DNA from: Microbacterium barkeri
Lineage (GTDB): Bacteria; Actinomycetota; Actinomycetes; Actinomycetales; Microbacteriaceae
Assembly (NCBI RefSeq): GCF_027921765.1
Contig: NZ_BSEJ01000012.1
Span: 62,001-126,000 of the forward strand
DNA length: 64,000 bases
Reading direction: 5' to 3'
The notes beneath the pieces were generated by a model. The model was not told the origin of the DNA and made no database searches. It was given only the letters and a program-made list of their open reading frames with translations. A program made the position numbers and the translations under genes. Within the stretch, counting starts at the first letter, position 1. The number at the start of each line of letters is the position of its first letter. This document shows positions 1-7,535 of this stretch, one piece after another.

Positions 1-1
1 G

Positions 2-94
2 CACCCGATCGAGGCCACGGGCAAGGAGCTCCGCGCCCTGTTCGCATGGAAGCAGCAGGACTCGGACTACGTCGAGGGCTCGGCCGCGCGCTGA
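2..94 (+). CDS. C-terminal fragment of an unidentified protein
   Basis: This is the last 30 codons of a gene that begins before the window. The open frame runs from position 2 to the TGA at 92-94 and encodes a charged tail ending in ...DSDYVEGSAAR. It is followed within 25 nt by a strong hairpin terminator, which supports a real 3' end. The fragment is too short to name a family. Its GC-rich codon use matches the neighbouring genes. Confidence 0.5.
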   Translation, partial: HPIEATGKELRALFAWKQQDSDYVEGSAAR

Positions 95-115
95 TCTCCT
101 GACCCGACCGACCCG

Positions 116-152
116 GCCGCCGCCCTCACGAGGGGCGGCGGCCGATCTTTTT
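116..152 (+). terminator. Intrinsic terminator after the first partial gene
   Basis: A perfect 10-bp GC-rich stem pairs 116-125 with 133-142. It is followed by CCGATCTTTTTC, a short U tract in the RNA. It separates the leading partial gene from the ECF sigma promoter. Confidence 0.75.
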
Positions 153-171
153 CGAACTTTCTCCGTGCGCA

Positions 172-198
172 TGTCGATCTGCGTCTGGCTCGTTCGAC
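172..198 (+). promoter_or_regulatory. ECF42-type promoter TGTCGA-N17-CGAC
   Basis: TGTCGA (172-177) and CGAC (195-198) are separated by exactly 17 bp, about 55 nt before the YCII/DGPF gene start. ECF42 sigma factors are reported to recognise a TGTCGA -35 and a CGA(T/C) -10. The next two genes are a DGPF protein and an ECF42-like sigma, so the simplest reading is an autoregulated promoter. The spacing and boxes are seen directly; recognition by this sigma is inferred. Confidence 0.6.
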
Positions 199-251
199 GC
201 GTCAGTGAGAGGGTCGAGAGGCGGCCTTCGCACCAGACCGAGGAGAACATC

Positions 252-671
252 ATGGGCAAGTACATGCTGATCATGCGCGACACCGACGAGGCTCTCGCCG
301 CGTCGAAGGAGATTCCCTTCGAGCAGATCATCGCGGCGATGGGGGCCTACAACGAGTCGATGATGAAGGCCGGCGTCCTCGCCGGCGGCGAGGGGCTCAC
401 GGACGCCGCAGAGGGCGTCGTCGTCGACTTCTCGAGCCAGCCGCCGGTCGCGACCGACGGCCCGTACGGCGAGACGAAGGAGCTCTTCAACGGCTTCTGG
501 ATCCTCGACGTGCCGACGATCGAGGAGGCGGTCGAGTGGGCCAAGCGCGCGCCGCTCGGCCCCGGCAGCAAGCTCGAGGTGCGCCGCATCAGCGGCGTCG
601 AGGACTTCCCCGCCGACAACGAGTGGATCCAGAAGGAGGCCGGGTGGCGCGAGCAGCTCGGCACCGAGTGA
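252..671 (+). CDS. YCII-related (DGPF domain) protein
   Basis: The protein has 139 aa and matches the YCII/DGPF family, small alpha/beta dimeric proteins found beside ECF sigma factors. The N-terminal strand GKYMLIMRDTDEA, the hallmark TDGPYGETKELFNGFW near residues 74-89 and the following VPTIEEAVEWA helix are diagnostic. The ATG at 252 is chosen because GAGGAGAAC lies 5 nt upstream and the family starts at this KYMLL strand; an upstream in-frame ATG at 165 would run through the promoter. The gene lies 4 nt before the sigma factor, so the two are probably cotranscribed. The biochemical role of DGPF proteins is not settled; they are thought to belong to the stress response governed by the ECF42 sigma. 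Confidence 0.9.
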   Translation: MGKYMLIMRDTDEALAASKEIPFEQIIAAMGAYNESMMKAGVLAGGEGLTDAAEGVVVDFSSQPPVATDGPYGETKELFNGFWILDVPTIEEAVEWAKRAPLGPGSKLEVRRISGVEDFPADNEWIQKEAGWREQLGTE

Positions 672-675
672 TCCC

Positions 676-1965
676 ATGAGCGACACGACGGATGCCGCCG
701 TGCGCGCATCGCGCGCGGCGGCATCCGCGCGCAGGAGCGTCGAGGCCGTGTGGCGGATCGAGTCGGCCCGCATCGTCGCGACGCTCACGCGGTTCACGGG
801 CGACTTCGCGGCCGCCGAGGACCTCGCGCAGGACGCCCTCGCGGCAGCGCTCGAGCAGTGGCCGCGCGACGGCGTCCCCGCCAATGCGGGCGCCTGGCTC
901 GTCGCGGTCGCCCAGCGCCGGGCGATCGACGGATGGCGGCGGCGCGAGCGGCTCGACGAGCGCTACGCGGCGATCGCGCGGGAGCTCGAGAGCGCCGACC
1001 TGGACACCGAGCCGTACGATCCCGACGAGATCGACGACGACGTGCTGCGGCTCGTGTTCATCGCCTGCCATCCCGCGCTCTCGCGCGAGGCGCAGATCGC
1101 GCTGACCCTCCGCGTCGTCGGCGGTCTCACGACCGAGGAGATCGCGCGCGCCTTCTTCCTGCCCGTCGCGACCGTCCAGCAGCGCATCGTGCGCGCGAAG
1201 AAGACGCTCGCCGCGGTGAAGGCGCCGTTCGAGGTGCCGGGGCGGGAGGAGTTCGCCGAGCGGATGGGCACGGTGCTGAGCGTGCTCTACCTCGTGTTCA
1301 ACGAGGGGCACGTCGCCAGCTCGGGCGAGCGGTGGCTGCGCGCGGATCTCGCGCACGAGGCGCTCCGACTCGGCCGCGTGCTCGCGGAGCTCGCGCCGCG
1401 CGAGCCCGAGGTGCACGGCCTCGTCGCCCTCATGGAGTTCACGGCCGCGCGGTTCCCCGCGCGACTCGGCCCCGACGGGGAGCCGGTGCTGCTCGACCGG
1501 CAGGACCGGACGCGGTGGGACCGGCAGCTCATCGCCCGCGGCAGGGCCGCGCTCGCCCGCGCGGATGCGCTCGGGCGAGGGCGCGGGGCCTACGCTCTCC
1601 AGGCGGCGATCGCCGAATGCCACGACGTCGCGACCTCGGTCGAGTCGACCGACTGGGAGCGCATCGTCCTCCTCTACGAGGCGCTCGCGCGCCTCGCCCC
1701 CTCGCCCGTCGTCGAGCTGAATCGGGCGGTCGCCGTCGCGATGGCGACCGGCCCGGCCAGCGCGCTGCCGATCGTCGACGAGCTCGACCGGTCGGGCGCT
1801 CTCGCCGGCTCGCACCTGCTGCCGTCGGTCCGCGGTGAGCTCCTCGCGCGCCTCGGCCGGAACGCCGAGGCGCGCGCGGCCCTCGAGGAGGCGGCGCGAC
1901 GGACGGCGAACGAGCGCGAGCGCGACGTGCTGCGCGCGAAGGCCGCTGCGCTGCCCGAGGGGTGA
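676..1965 (+). CDS. ECF42-type RNA polymerase sigma factor with C-terminal TPR-like extension
   Basis: This 429-aa protein has a sigma-70 region 2 near residues 25-95 (FTGDFAAAEDLAQDAL...) and a region 4 helix-turn-helix near 120-180 (LTTEEIARAFFLPVATVQQR). A long helical extension of about 240 residues follows, typical of group ECF42, where the C-terminal TPR-like domain stands in for an anti-sigma partner. No anti-sigma gene is adjacent. The gene follows the DGPF gene by 4 nt, the conserved ECF42 context. Its stop codon at 1963-1965 abuts the stop of the convergent sugar-kinase gene with no intergenic base. The likely role is to direct polymerase to the TGTCGA-N17-CGAC promoter at 172-198, giving positive autoregulation; the inducing signal cannot be read from the sequence. 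Confidence 0.92.
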   Translation: MSDTTDAAVRASRAAASARRSVEAVWRIESARIVATLTRFTGDFAAAEDLAQDALAAALEQWPRDGVPANAGAWLVAVAQRRAIDGWRRRERLDERYAAIARELESADLDTEPYDPDEIDDDVLRLVFIACHPALSREAQIALTLRVVGGLTTEEIARAFFLPVATVQQRIVRAKKTLAAVKAPFEVPGREEFAERMGTVLSVLYLVFNEGHVASSGERWLRADLAHEALRLGRVLAELAPREPEVHGLVALMEFTAARFPARLGPDGEPVLLDRQDRTRWDRQLIARGRAALARADALGRGRGAYALQAAIAECHDVATSVESTDWERIVLLYEALARLAPSPVVELNRAVAVAMATGPASALPIVDELDRSGALAGSHLLPSVRGELLARLGRNAEARAALEEAARRTANERERDVLRAKAAALPEG

Positions 1966-2892
1966 TCAGCCGCGGGCGTCGAGCTCGGCGCGCGTCGGCG
2001 GGTCGGCGCCGGGGCGCGACACCGTCACCGCGGCGGCGTCGGCGCTGCGCCGCAGGAGGGACGTCAGCCGTGCGCTGTCGAGCGCGGCGACCGTCTCTCG
2101 CGCGCGCGACCCGGACGCGCCCGCATCGAGCAGGCCGTCGACGAGTGCGCCCATGAAGGTGTCTCCGGCTCCGACGGTGTCGACCACGTCGACGCGCGGC
2201 GCGGGGACCCGCACGACCCCGCTCGCGGTCGCCGCGAGCGCTCCCTCGGCCCCGGAGGTGATCACGACGAGCGCGGGTCCCGCGGCGACCCAGGCACGTG
2301 CGACCTCCTCGAGGTCGGCTCCGGGATGCAGCCAGGCGACATCCTCGTCGCTCGCCTTCACCGCGTCCGCGCGCTCGATGAGCGCGCGGACGCGGCGGCG
2401 GACGTCGTCTGCGTCCGTCACGAGGCTCGGGCGGATGTTCGGGTCGAACGTCACCAGCGCGCGGCCGCGTGCGCGCTCGACGAGGGCGAGCACGGCGGCG
2501 GCGCCGGGGGCGAGCGTCGTCGCGATCGATCCGACGTGGACGGCGCCCGGGATGTCCGCGCCCGCGGCGTCGACATCCCACTCGATCGCGAACGCGTAGC
2601 GCGCGGCGCCGGTCGCATCGAGGACGGCCGTCGCGGTGGACGTCCGTGCGGCCGCGCGCCCGGTCACCTCGACGCCGGAGTCCTCGAGCCACGCGCGCAC
2701 GAGGCGGCCGCGGTCGTCGTCGCCGACATGCGTGAGGAGACGCGGGCGGCGGCCGAGGCGTCCCAGGGTGATCGCGACGTTCGCGGGGCTCCCTCCCGGC
2801 TTCTCGTCGACGGTGCCGTCGGCGCGGTGCACGATGTCGACGAGGGCCTCTCCGACGACGAGGACGTCGGGGGATGCGCCGGTGGGGGTCAT
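1966..2892 (-). CDS. PfkB-family carbohydrate kinase, fructokinase-like
   Basis: The 308-aa ribokinase/PfkB-fold protein phosphorylates a sugar with ATP in the cytoplasm. Visible family marks are the N-terminal GEALVDIV strand, GGSPANVAITLGRLG (PfkB signature 1, about residues 33-47) and the C-terminal DTVGAGDTFMGAL near residue 240 (signature 2, with the catalytic Asp and anion hole). GEALVDIV favours fructokinase. Because a secreted pectinase is encoded nearby, a 2-keto-3-deoxygluconate kinase role is a possible alternative but is not shown. The ATG at 2892 has a strong AAGGAGAACCC ribosome site. The gene is downstream of, and probably cotranscribed with, the proline-rich membrane protein, 17 nt away. 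Confidence 0.88.
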   Translation of the reverse strand: MTPTGASPDVLVVGEALVDIVHRADGTVDEKPGGSPANVAITLGRLGRRPRLLTHVGDDDRGRLVRAWLEDSGVEVTGRAAARTSTATAVLDATGAARYAFAIEWDVDAAGADIPGAVHVGSIATTLAPGAAAVLALVERARGRALVTFDPNIRPSLVTDADDVRRRVRALIERADAVKASDEDVAWLHPGADLEEVARAWVAAGPALVVITSGAEGALAATASGVVRVPAPRVDVVDTVGAGDTFMGALVDGLLDAGASGSRARETVAALDSARLTSLLRRSADAAAVTVSRPGADPPTRAELDARG

Positions 2893-2909
2893 GGGTTCTC
2901 CTTCGCGGA

Positions 2910-4031
2910 TCAGAAGGCGGCGGCGTACGCCTCGTAGGTGGTGCCCTCGGGGTGCACCTCGGTGAAGAGCGCCTCGAATGGAGCGCCCTCGTCGGCGGTG
3001 ACGGCCGCGTCGGGGTAGGCCGTTGTGACCTCGAAGATCGCACCGTCGGCGTCCCGCGCGAGCACGATCACCTCGGCGAGCTCGATGTCGGCCGTGCCCT
3101 CCGTGGTCACGACGCCCTCCACGGCCGTCGAGTACTCGTCGGACACGTCGGTCAGCTCGCCGACGACGAGGGGACCGTACTCCTCGATGGGCGCCTCGTC
3201 GTACTCCTCGACGACCGGGTCGATCACCTCGATGCCGTCGATCTCCTCATCGGCTGCCTCGAAGTATCCCGTCACGACGGTTGTGCCCGGCAGCAGCGTG
3301 CGCGGCGTCGAGCCGGCGTCGAGCACGTCGCCGTCGGCCGTGTGCGCCTCGACGTCGAGGAACGCGTACTCGTATGCGACGTCGCTCTGCGGCACCTCGA
3401 GCACCGCGACGTACCACCAGTAGTCGTCGTCGCCCCGCAGACGGCCGAAGGCGGTCTCGGTCGTCTCGATGTCGACGGTGATCGACTCGGCGGGCGGCTC
3501 GTACAGATCGGTCGGGCCGAGTGCCGGCGGGGACGAGATGAACGAGCCCACGGCGGCGAAGACCGACACGACGAGGACGACGATCGACGCGATCCCGCCC
3601 GCGACCGCGACGACGATCGCGGCGATGCTGAGGCCCCTGCCCTCCGCCCTGCGGACGAGGGCGACGATCGCCACGACGATCGCGGCGATGAGGAACAGCC
3701 ACGACAGGCCGGTCACGACGGGGATGAGGGCGAAGACGAAGCCGACGCCCGCGAGCACGATCGCGGTGATCGCGAGGGCCATGCCGGGGCGGGGACCCGG
3801 GGCGGATGGGGGCGCTCCGTAGGCGGCGTAAGGCGAGCCGTAGGGCGGAGCCGGCTGTGCCCCGTAGGGCGGAGTCGGCTGAGCGCCGTAGGGCGGAGCG
3901 CCGTAGGGCGGTGCGGGCGGCGCCGCGTACGGCGGGATCGGAGCCGGGGGCGGTGTCGGCGCTGCCGACGGCGGCTGCGGGGGAGGCGACGCGGGAGCCG
4001 GAGGGATGTCGGGCGTGCTGTCGTCGGTCAC
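2910..4031 (-). CDS. Proline-rich multi-pass membrane protein with acidic extracytoplasmic domain
   Basis: This 373-aa protein starts at GTG 4031 behind an AGGAGG site. Residues 1-80 are a low-complexity Pro/Ala/Tyr/Gly tail with repeated PPYGA(Q)P units, seen in DNA as repeats around 3830-3920. Three or four hydrophobic helices (about residues 85-165, starting MALAITAIVLAGVGFVFALI) resemble DUF4190-type membrane anchors. The C-terminal 190 residues are acidic and beta-rich with few basic residues and are predicted to be outside the cell. Such P/Y/G-rich tails recur in actinobacterial membrane proteins and may mediate protein contacts. The function is unknown. It lies 17 nt before the PfkB gene. 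Confidence 0.8.
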   Translation of the reverse strand: MTDDSTPDIPPAPASPPPQPPSAAPTPPPAPIPPYAAPPAPPYGAPPYGAQPTPPYGAQPAPPYGSPYAAYGAPPSAPGPRPGMALAITAIVLAGVGFVFALIPVVTGLSWLFLIAAIVVAIVALVRRAEGRGLSIAAIVVAVAGGIASIVVLVVSVFAAVGSFISSPPALGPTDLYEPPAESITVDIETTETAFGRLRGDDDYWWYVAVLEVPQSDVAYEYAFLDVEAHTADGDVLDAGSTPRTLLPGTTVVTGYFEAADEEIDGIEVIDPVVEEYDEAPIEEYGPLVVGELTDVSDEYSTAVEGVVTTEGTADIELAEVIVLARDADGAIFEVTTAYPDAAVTADEGAPFEALFTEVHPEGTTYEAYAAAF

Positions 4032-4102
4032 GAGCGCCTCCTCGATGGCTGGGCGGACGGCGGCGCCGTGCGCGGTGTCCCTCCATCATCGTGCATGCGC
4101 CA

Positions 4103-4140
4103 GGCGGTGCGGGAGCGTCGTCGGACGCTCCCGCACCGCC
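4103..4140 (-). terminator. Hairpin terminator downstream of the pectinase gene
   Basis: A perfect 17-bp stem pairs 4103-4119 with 4124-4140 around a GTCG loop, 9 nt beyond the pectinase stop codon. There is no clear U tract, as is common in high-GC actinobacteria. Confidence 0.7.
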
Positions 4141-4149
4141 GACCCGCGC

Positions 4150-7100
4150 TCAGAGCCAGGGGCTCCAGCCGTCGTCGCCCTGCAGGTACGCCTCCCGCGT
4201 GTGATCGCGAGCCTGCTCCTTCGTCAGCTGCGGTCGTCCGTCGGCGCCCGCGACGGCGGCCCCGTCGCCCCGGTTCCGGTACTCGGCGAACCGGTCGTCC
4301 TGCCACCGCCATCCGCTCATGTCGGTCCACGCCGGCGTGGAGATGTGCGCACCGAGGTGCGAGTTGCGGACGACCATCGACGGGTCGACGTCGGGGTTGC
4401 TGCTCGGGTGCCACGGCCGACCGAGGAACACTGTGCCGGCGGCCGCGTCGGACGTGAACCGGCTGCCCTGGAAGAGGAAGCCCGCGACGCCCGCCGCGGT
4501 CGAGGGCGCCGCGACGTAGCCGTTCACGGCCTGGCCGCGGTCGAGGGAGTGGATCCGGCTGTCCTCGAACACGGCCGTGGCGCGTCCGTAGATGAAGTCC
4601 ACGTCGCCCTCGATGTAGGAGTCGGTCACGTACACGCGCGAGGTCTGCGTGATGTGCGGGGTGTCGGCGAGGAACGTGTCCTGGTTGCCGAGCAAGCGCA
4701 CGCCGTCGAGCACCGTGCGGTCGCCGACCGTGCGCAGCGCAAGCGCCTGGCTCTGCCCCTTCGCGGCCTCGTCGTAGGCGTTCTCGATCGTGAGGTCCGC
4801 GAGCGTCACATCGTCGGCCATCGCGGAGACGGTGGGCGAGCCGGTGTGCCCCTGCGTGCCGCCGTAGAACTTCTGCTGCCCGGCCGCGAGATCGTACGTG
4901 ATCACGACGTCCTCGGCGATGCCCGTCGCGCCGCGGATCGTGAGCCCGTCGGCGTCCGGCCAGATCCGGACGACCTCGCGGTACACCCCGGGCTGCACGA
5001 CGACCTCGACGGGATGATCCGCGCGTGCGGCGGCGCCGACGGCAGCGCTCACGCTCGCGAAGTCGCCCGTGCCGTCGAGCGCGACCGTGACCGAGTCGCC
5101 GACGGCCTCCTCGTCGCCGAGCGAGCCCGCATGCGCGGCGAGGATCGCGGGGATCTCCCGGGCGGGGTCGGGGTGGTACGCGTAGCGATCGGCGGGCTCG
5201 AACGTAACGCCGGTGTCGTCGCGTCGACCGCGGGTGCCGGTGAACACGTTGTCCCGGGAGTCCACGGCCGAGCCGTCGCCGTAGGCCACGATGGGGTCCT
5301 CGCCGTTCTCGAAGTAGCTCTGCTCGACGACCACCTGCGATCCCTCGCGGGCGAGCATGCCGTAGCTCCCCGTGCCCTCGAGATGGTTGTTGTACGCGTG
5401 CGCGGCGGATGCCCCGCCGATGCTCGCGTTGCGCTGGTAGGTGTTCGAGAAGCGGTTGTGGTGCAGCGTGATCTCCGTCGCGACCTCCTCGGACCATCCG
5501 ATCCCGACCGTCTTGTTGTGGTCGGAGAACGTGTTCCACGAGAGCGTCACCGCTGTCGACCCCTTCCGCACGTCGACGAGGCCGTCGCCGAGGCGCGCGA
5601 AGTCGTTGTGGTCGATCCACACGTGCGTCGCGGCATCCATCCGGATGCCGTCGTTGTCGTTCTCGCGGGTCTTGCCGTCCCAGTCGCCAGGGACGTACGA
5701 GTCGCGGAAGGAGAGGTTCCGCACGATGACGTTGGACGAGCCCTTGAGGAGGAGGCCGCCGCCGACGAGCGCGGCATCGGCGTCGGCTCCCGCGATCGTC
5801 TTGTCGTCGGCGACCTCGATCATCTCGCCGAACGGGACCTCGATGGCGCCCTCGACGAGGATGACGAGCGGATGGCGCGCGGCGGCGTGCCGGGTGAGCT
5901 CGTCGGCCGTGCGCACGGTCACGGTCGCGCCGCCCGCTCCGCCCGTCGTGCCCTGCGGCCGCTCGGGCGACGGGAGCGAGGCGAAGCCGGTCGCCGTGGG
6001 CGCCCACACCGGCCCGTCGGCGGTCGCATCGGCGGGCGCGCCGATCACGGCGAGCAGATCCGCTCCCGCATGCGCAGGGTCGAGCGGGTCGCGCCAGGTC
6101 TCGAGGACGCCGGAGCCGGCCCCCTCGGCGACCGCGCGGGCCGCGACCTCGGCGGGCTGGATCGGGCCATGCGGGCCGGCGGTCCCGGTCACGGCGCCCG
6201 CGAGGGGCAGATCCGGGTTCGCCGCGTTGTAGGCCGCGAGCACGTCGACCTCCGCGCCGTTCACCCAGGTGCCCGCGGCGTCTATGCCGGTGCCGCCGAA
6301 GTGGCCGATGATCCGGTCGGGGGTCACTCCCTCGGCGAGCTCGAAGGTGTTCTCGCGCGCGATGATGCTCGATTCGACGCCGACGCCCCACGAGTAGATG
6401 TAGTGGCCGGGGTCGGTCACCCGGTAGGTGTTGTCGTACACGTGCGCCTGCCCGAAGCGCACGCGGGGAGCGCGCTGGTTGAGGTCGACGAGCTCGTTGT
6501 GGTGCAGCGTGACCCGCAGCGCGCCGCGGTCGGTGATGCGGTCGTCGCCGTTGCCCCAGAGGAGCGACTTGTCGTGCCCCTGCATCCGGCTCCACGAGAT
6601 CGTGACGAGGTCGGCCGCGCGGACGACGTCGAGCAGGCCGTCGTGCCGCAGGAAGCGCTCGCCGAAGTAGACCGGCTGATCGGCGTCGACCGTGTCGCCG
6701 TCGTCGAGGGTGAGGTGGTCGAGCCAGACGTGCGTCGATCCCGAGACGACGAGGTTGTCCCATTCGGTCTTCCAGGTCTCGCCGTTCCACGTCGGGAAGC
6801 AGTCGTAGGCGTCGGAGATGCGGAGGTTCCGGATGATCACGTCGTCGACGCCCGACACCTGGAAGGTGAATCCCGTGAGCGCGACGTCGCCCACGCCGAT
6901 GACCGTCGTGTTCGAGCCGATGCGCGCCTCGATCTGCGCGCGCTGCACTGCCTGCGACGCCTTGCGCGCGTCTTCCAGCGCCCCCTTCGCAGGGCCGCTC
7001 CACACCGCGGGGTCGTATGCCGCCAGGTACGCGTCGAGCGAGTAGCCGTCTCGTGCGTACTCCTCGCACGCGATCCGCGTGCCGTCGGCGCGGGTGTTCG

Positions 7101-7425
7101 CGTCGATGTCCGCGACGACCCGGACGATCTTGGGCTCGTCGCCCGCAACGGCCGCGACGAGCTCGTCGCGGGTGCGGACGTCGATCACGCGGTCGGCCGG
7201 CGCGTCGGCCCCGCCGGTCGTCCCGCCGTCGAGGGAGGCCCATCCGTCGCCCGCGGGAAGCGTCTGCCGCTCCACGGGGACCGCAGGCGCCGGCGCGCCC
7301 TCCGCTGCGGGGGCGGCGCTCGGCTGGGCGTGCGCGGGCGCCGCGAGGAGGGATGCGCCGACGGCGGTCGCGAGGACGCCGACGGCGATCGGGGAGGGGT
7401 GTCGTCGAGGATGTCTCCAGGGCAT
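4150..7425 (-). CDS. Secreted multidomain pectinase: two pectate lyase (PL1) domains plus pectin methylesterase (CE8)
   Basis: The 1091-aa precursor begins at ATG 7425, chosen for its AAGGAGAGCG ribosome site. A signal peptide occupies residues 1-33 (basic start, hydrophobic core, AHA cleavage). The first right-handed beta-helix PL1 domain (about 60-400) has WLDHL and an intact RAPRVR, the RxPxxR catalytic motif of pectate lyases. A second PL1 domain (about 500-750) keeps WIDH, DGLVDV and LHHNRF but reads RNASIG where RxPxxR is expected, so its catalysis may be weakened or altered. The C-terminal CE8 domain (about 777-1070) has GNQDTF, DVDFIYGRA and GRPW with the two catalytic aspartates. The enzyme would demethylate and cleave pectin outside the cell. 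The gene is monocistronic between two hairpins, with a LacI-type operator on its promoter. Two lyase domains and an esterase in one chain are unusual. Confidence 0.93.
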   Translation of the reverse strand: MPWRHPRRHPSPIAVGVLATAVGASLLAAPAHAQPSAAPAAEGAPAPAVPVERQTLPAGDGWASLDGGTTGGADAPADRVIDVRTRDELVAAVAGDEPKIVRVVADIDANTRADGTRIACEEYARDGYSLDAYLAAYDPAVWSGPAKGALEDARKASQAVQRAQIEARIGSNTTVIGVGDVALTGFTFQVSGVDDVIIRNLRISDAYDCFPTWNGETWKTEWDNLVVSGSTHVWLDHLTLDDGDTVDADQPVYFGERFLRHDGLLDVVRAADLVTISWSRMQGHDKSLLWGNGDDRITDRGALRVTLHHNELVDLNQRAPRVRFGQAHVYDNTYRVTDPGHYIYSWGVGVESSIIARENTFELAEGVTPDRIIGHFGGTGIDAAGTWVNGAEVDVLAAYNAANPDLPLAGAVTGTAGPHGPIQPAEVAARAVAEGAGSGVLETWRDPLDPAHAGADLLAVIGAPADATADGPVWAPTATGFASLPSPERPQGTTGGAGGATVTVRTADELTRHAAARHPLVILVEGAIEVPFGEMIEVADDKTIAGADADAALVGGGLLLKGSSNVIVRNLSFRDSYVPGDWDGKTRENDNDGIRMDAATHVWIDHNDFARLGDGLVDVRKGSTAVTLSWNTFSDHNKTVGIGWSEEVATEITLHHNRFSNTYQRNASIGGASAAHAYNNHLEGTGSYGMLAREGSQVVVEQSYFENGEDPIVAYGDGSAVDSRDNVFTGTRGRRDDTGVTFEPADRYAYHPDPAREIPAILAAHAGSLGDEEAVGDSVTVALDGTGDFASVSAAVGAAARADHPVEVVVQPGVYREVVRIWPDADGLTIRGATGIAEDVVITYDLAAGQQKFYGGTQGHTGSPTVSAMADDVTLADLTIENAYDEAAKGQSQALALRTVGDRTVLDGVRLLGNQDTFLADTPHITQTSRVYVTDSYIEGDVDFIYGRATAVFEDSRIHSLDRGQAVNGYVAAPSTAAGVAGFLFQGSRFTSDAAAGTVFLGRPWHPSSNPDVDPSMVVRNSHLGAHISTPAWTDMSGWRWQDDRFAEYRNRGDGAAVAGADGRPQLTKEQARDHTREAYLQGDDGWSPWL

Positions 7426-7480
7426 GTTCGCTCTCCTTCGAGGGACCGGTGGTGCAGGCGCACCGGGCACGTCATCGTGC

Positions 7481-7494
7481 AGTAACCGGTTTCT
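7481..7494 (-). promoter_or_regulatory. LacI-family-type operator over the pectinase transcription start
   Basis: The sequence AGTAACCGGTTTCT is palindromic at 12 of 14 positions with a perfect AACCGGTT core (7484-7491). Central CCGG or CG palindromes flanked by A/T are typical LacI/GalR-family operators. It overlaps the predicted +1 (about 7491) of the promoter at 7498-7526, which suits repression. No LacI regulator gene lies in the window. Confidence 0.6.
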
Positions 7495-7497
7495 CGA

Positions 7498-7526
7498 AAG
7501 CTAGCGACGCCCATCGGCGTCGTCAA
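7498..7526 (-). promoter_or_regulatory. Sigma-70-type promoter of the pectinase gene
   Basis: On the minus strand TTGACG (7526-7521) and TAGCTT (7503-7498) are separated by 17 bp, close to the housekeeping consensus. The predicted start is about 7491, giving a leader of about 65 nt before ATG 7425. Confidence 0.75.
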
Positions 7527-7535
7527 GAGGGGCGG

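Noticed and set aside
1966..2892. PfkB kinase as 2-keto-3-deoxygluconate kinase for pectin use
   Set aside because: The N-terminal motif favours fructokinase, and no other uronate-pathway gene or shared operator is present.
4006..7485. Long plus-strand open frame opposite the pectinase gene
   Set aside because: It is the complement of a gene with signal peptide, conserved catalytic motifs and ribosome site; the opposite frame is Arg/Val/Asp-rich with no domains, as expected in high-GC DNA.
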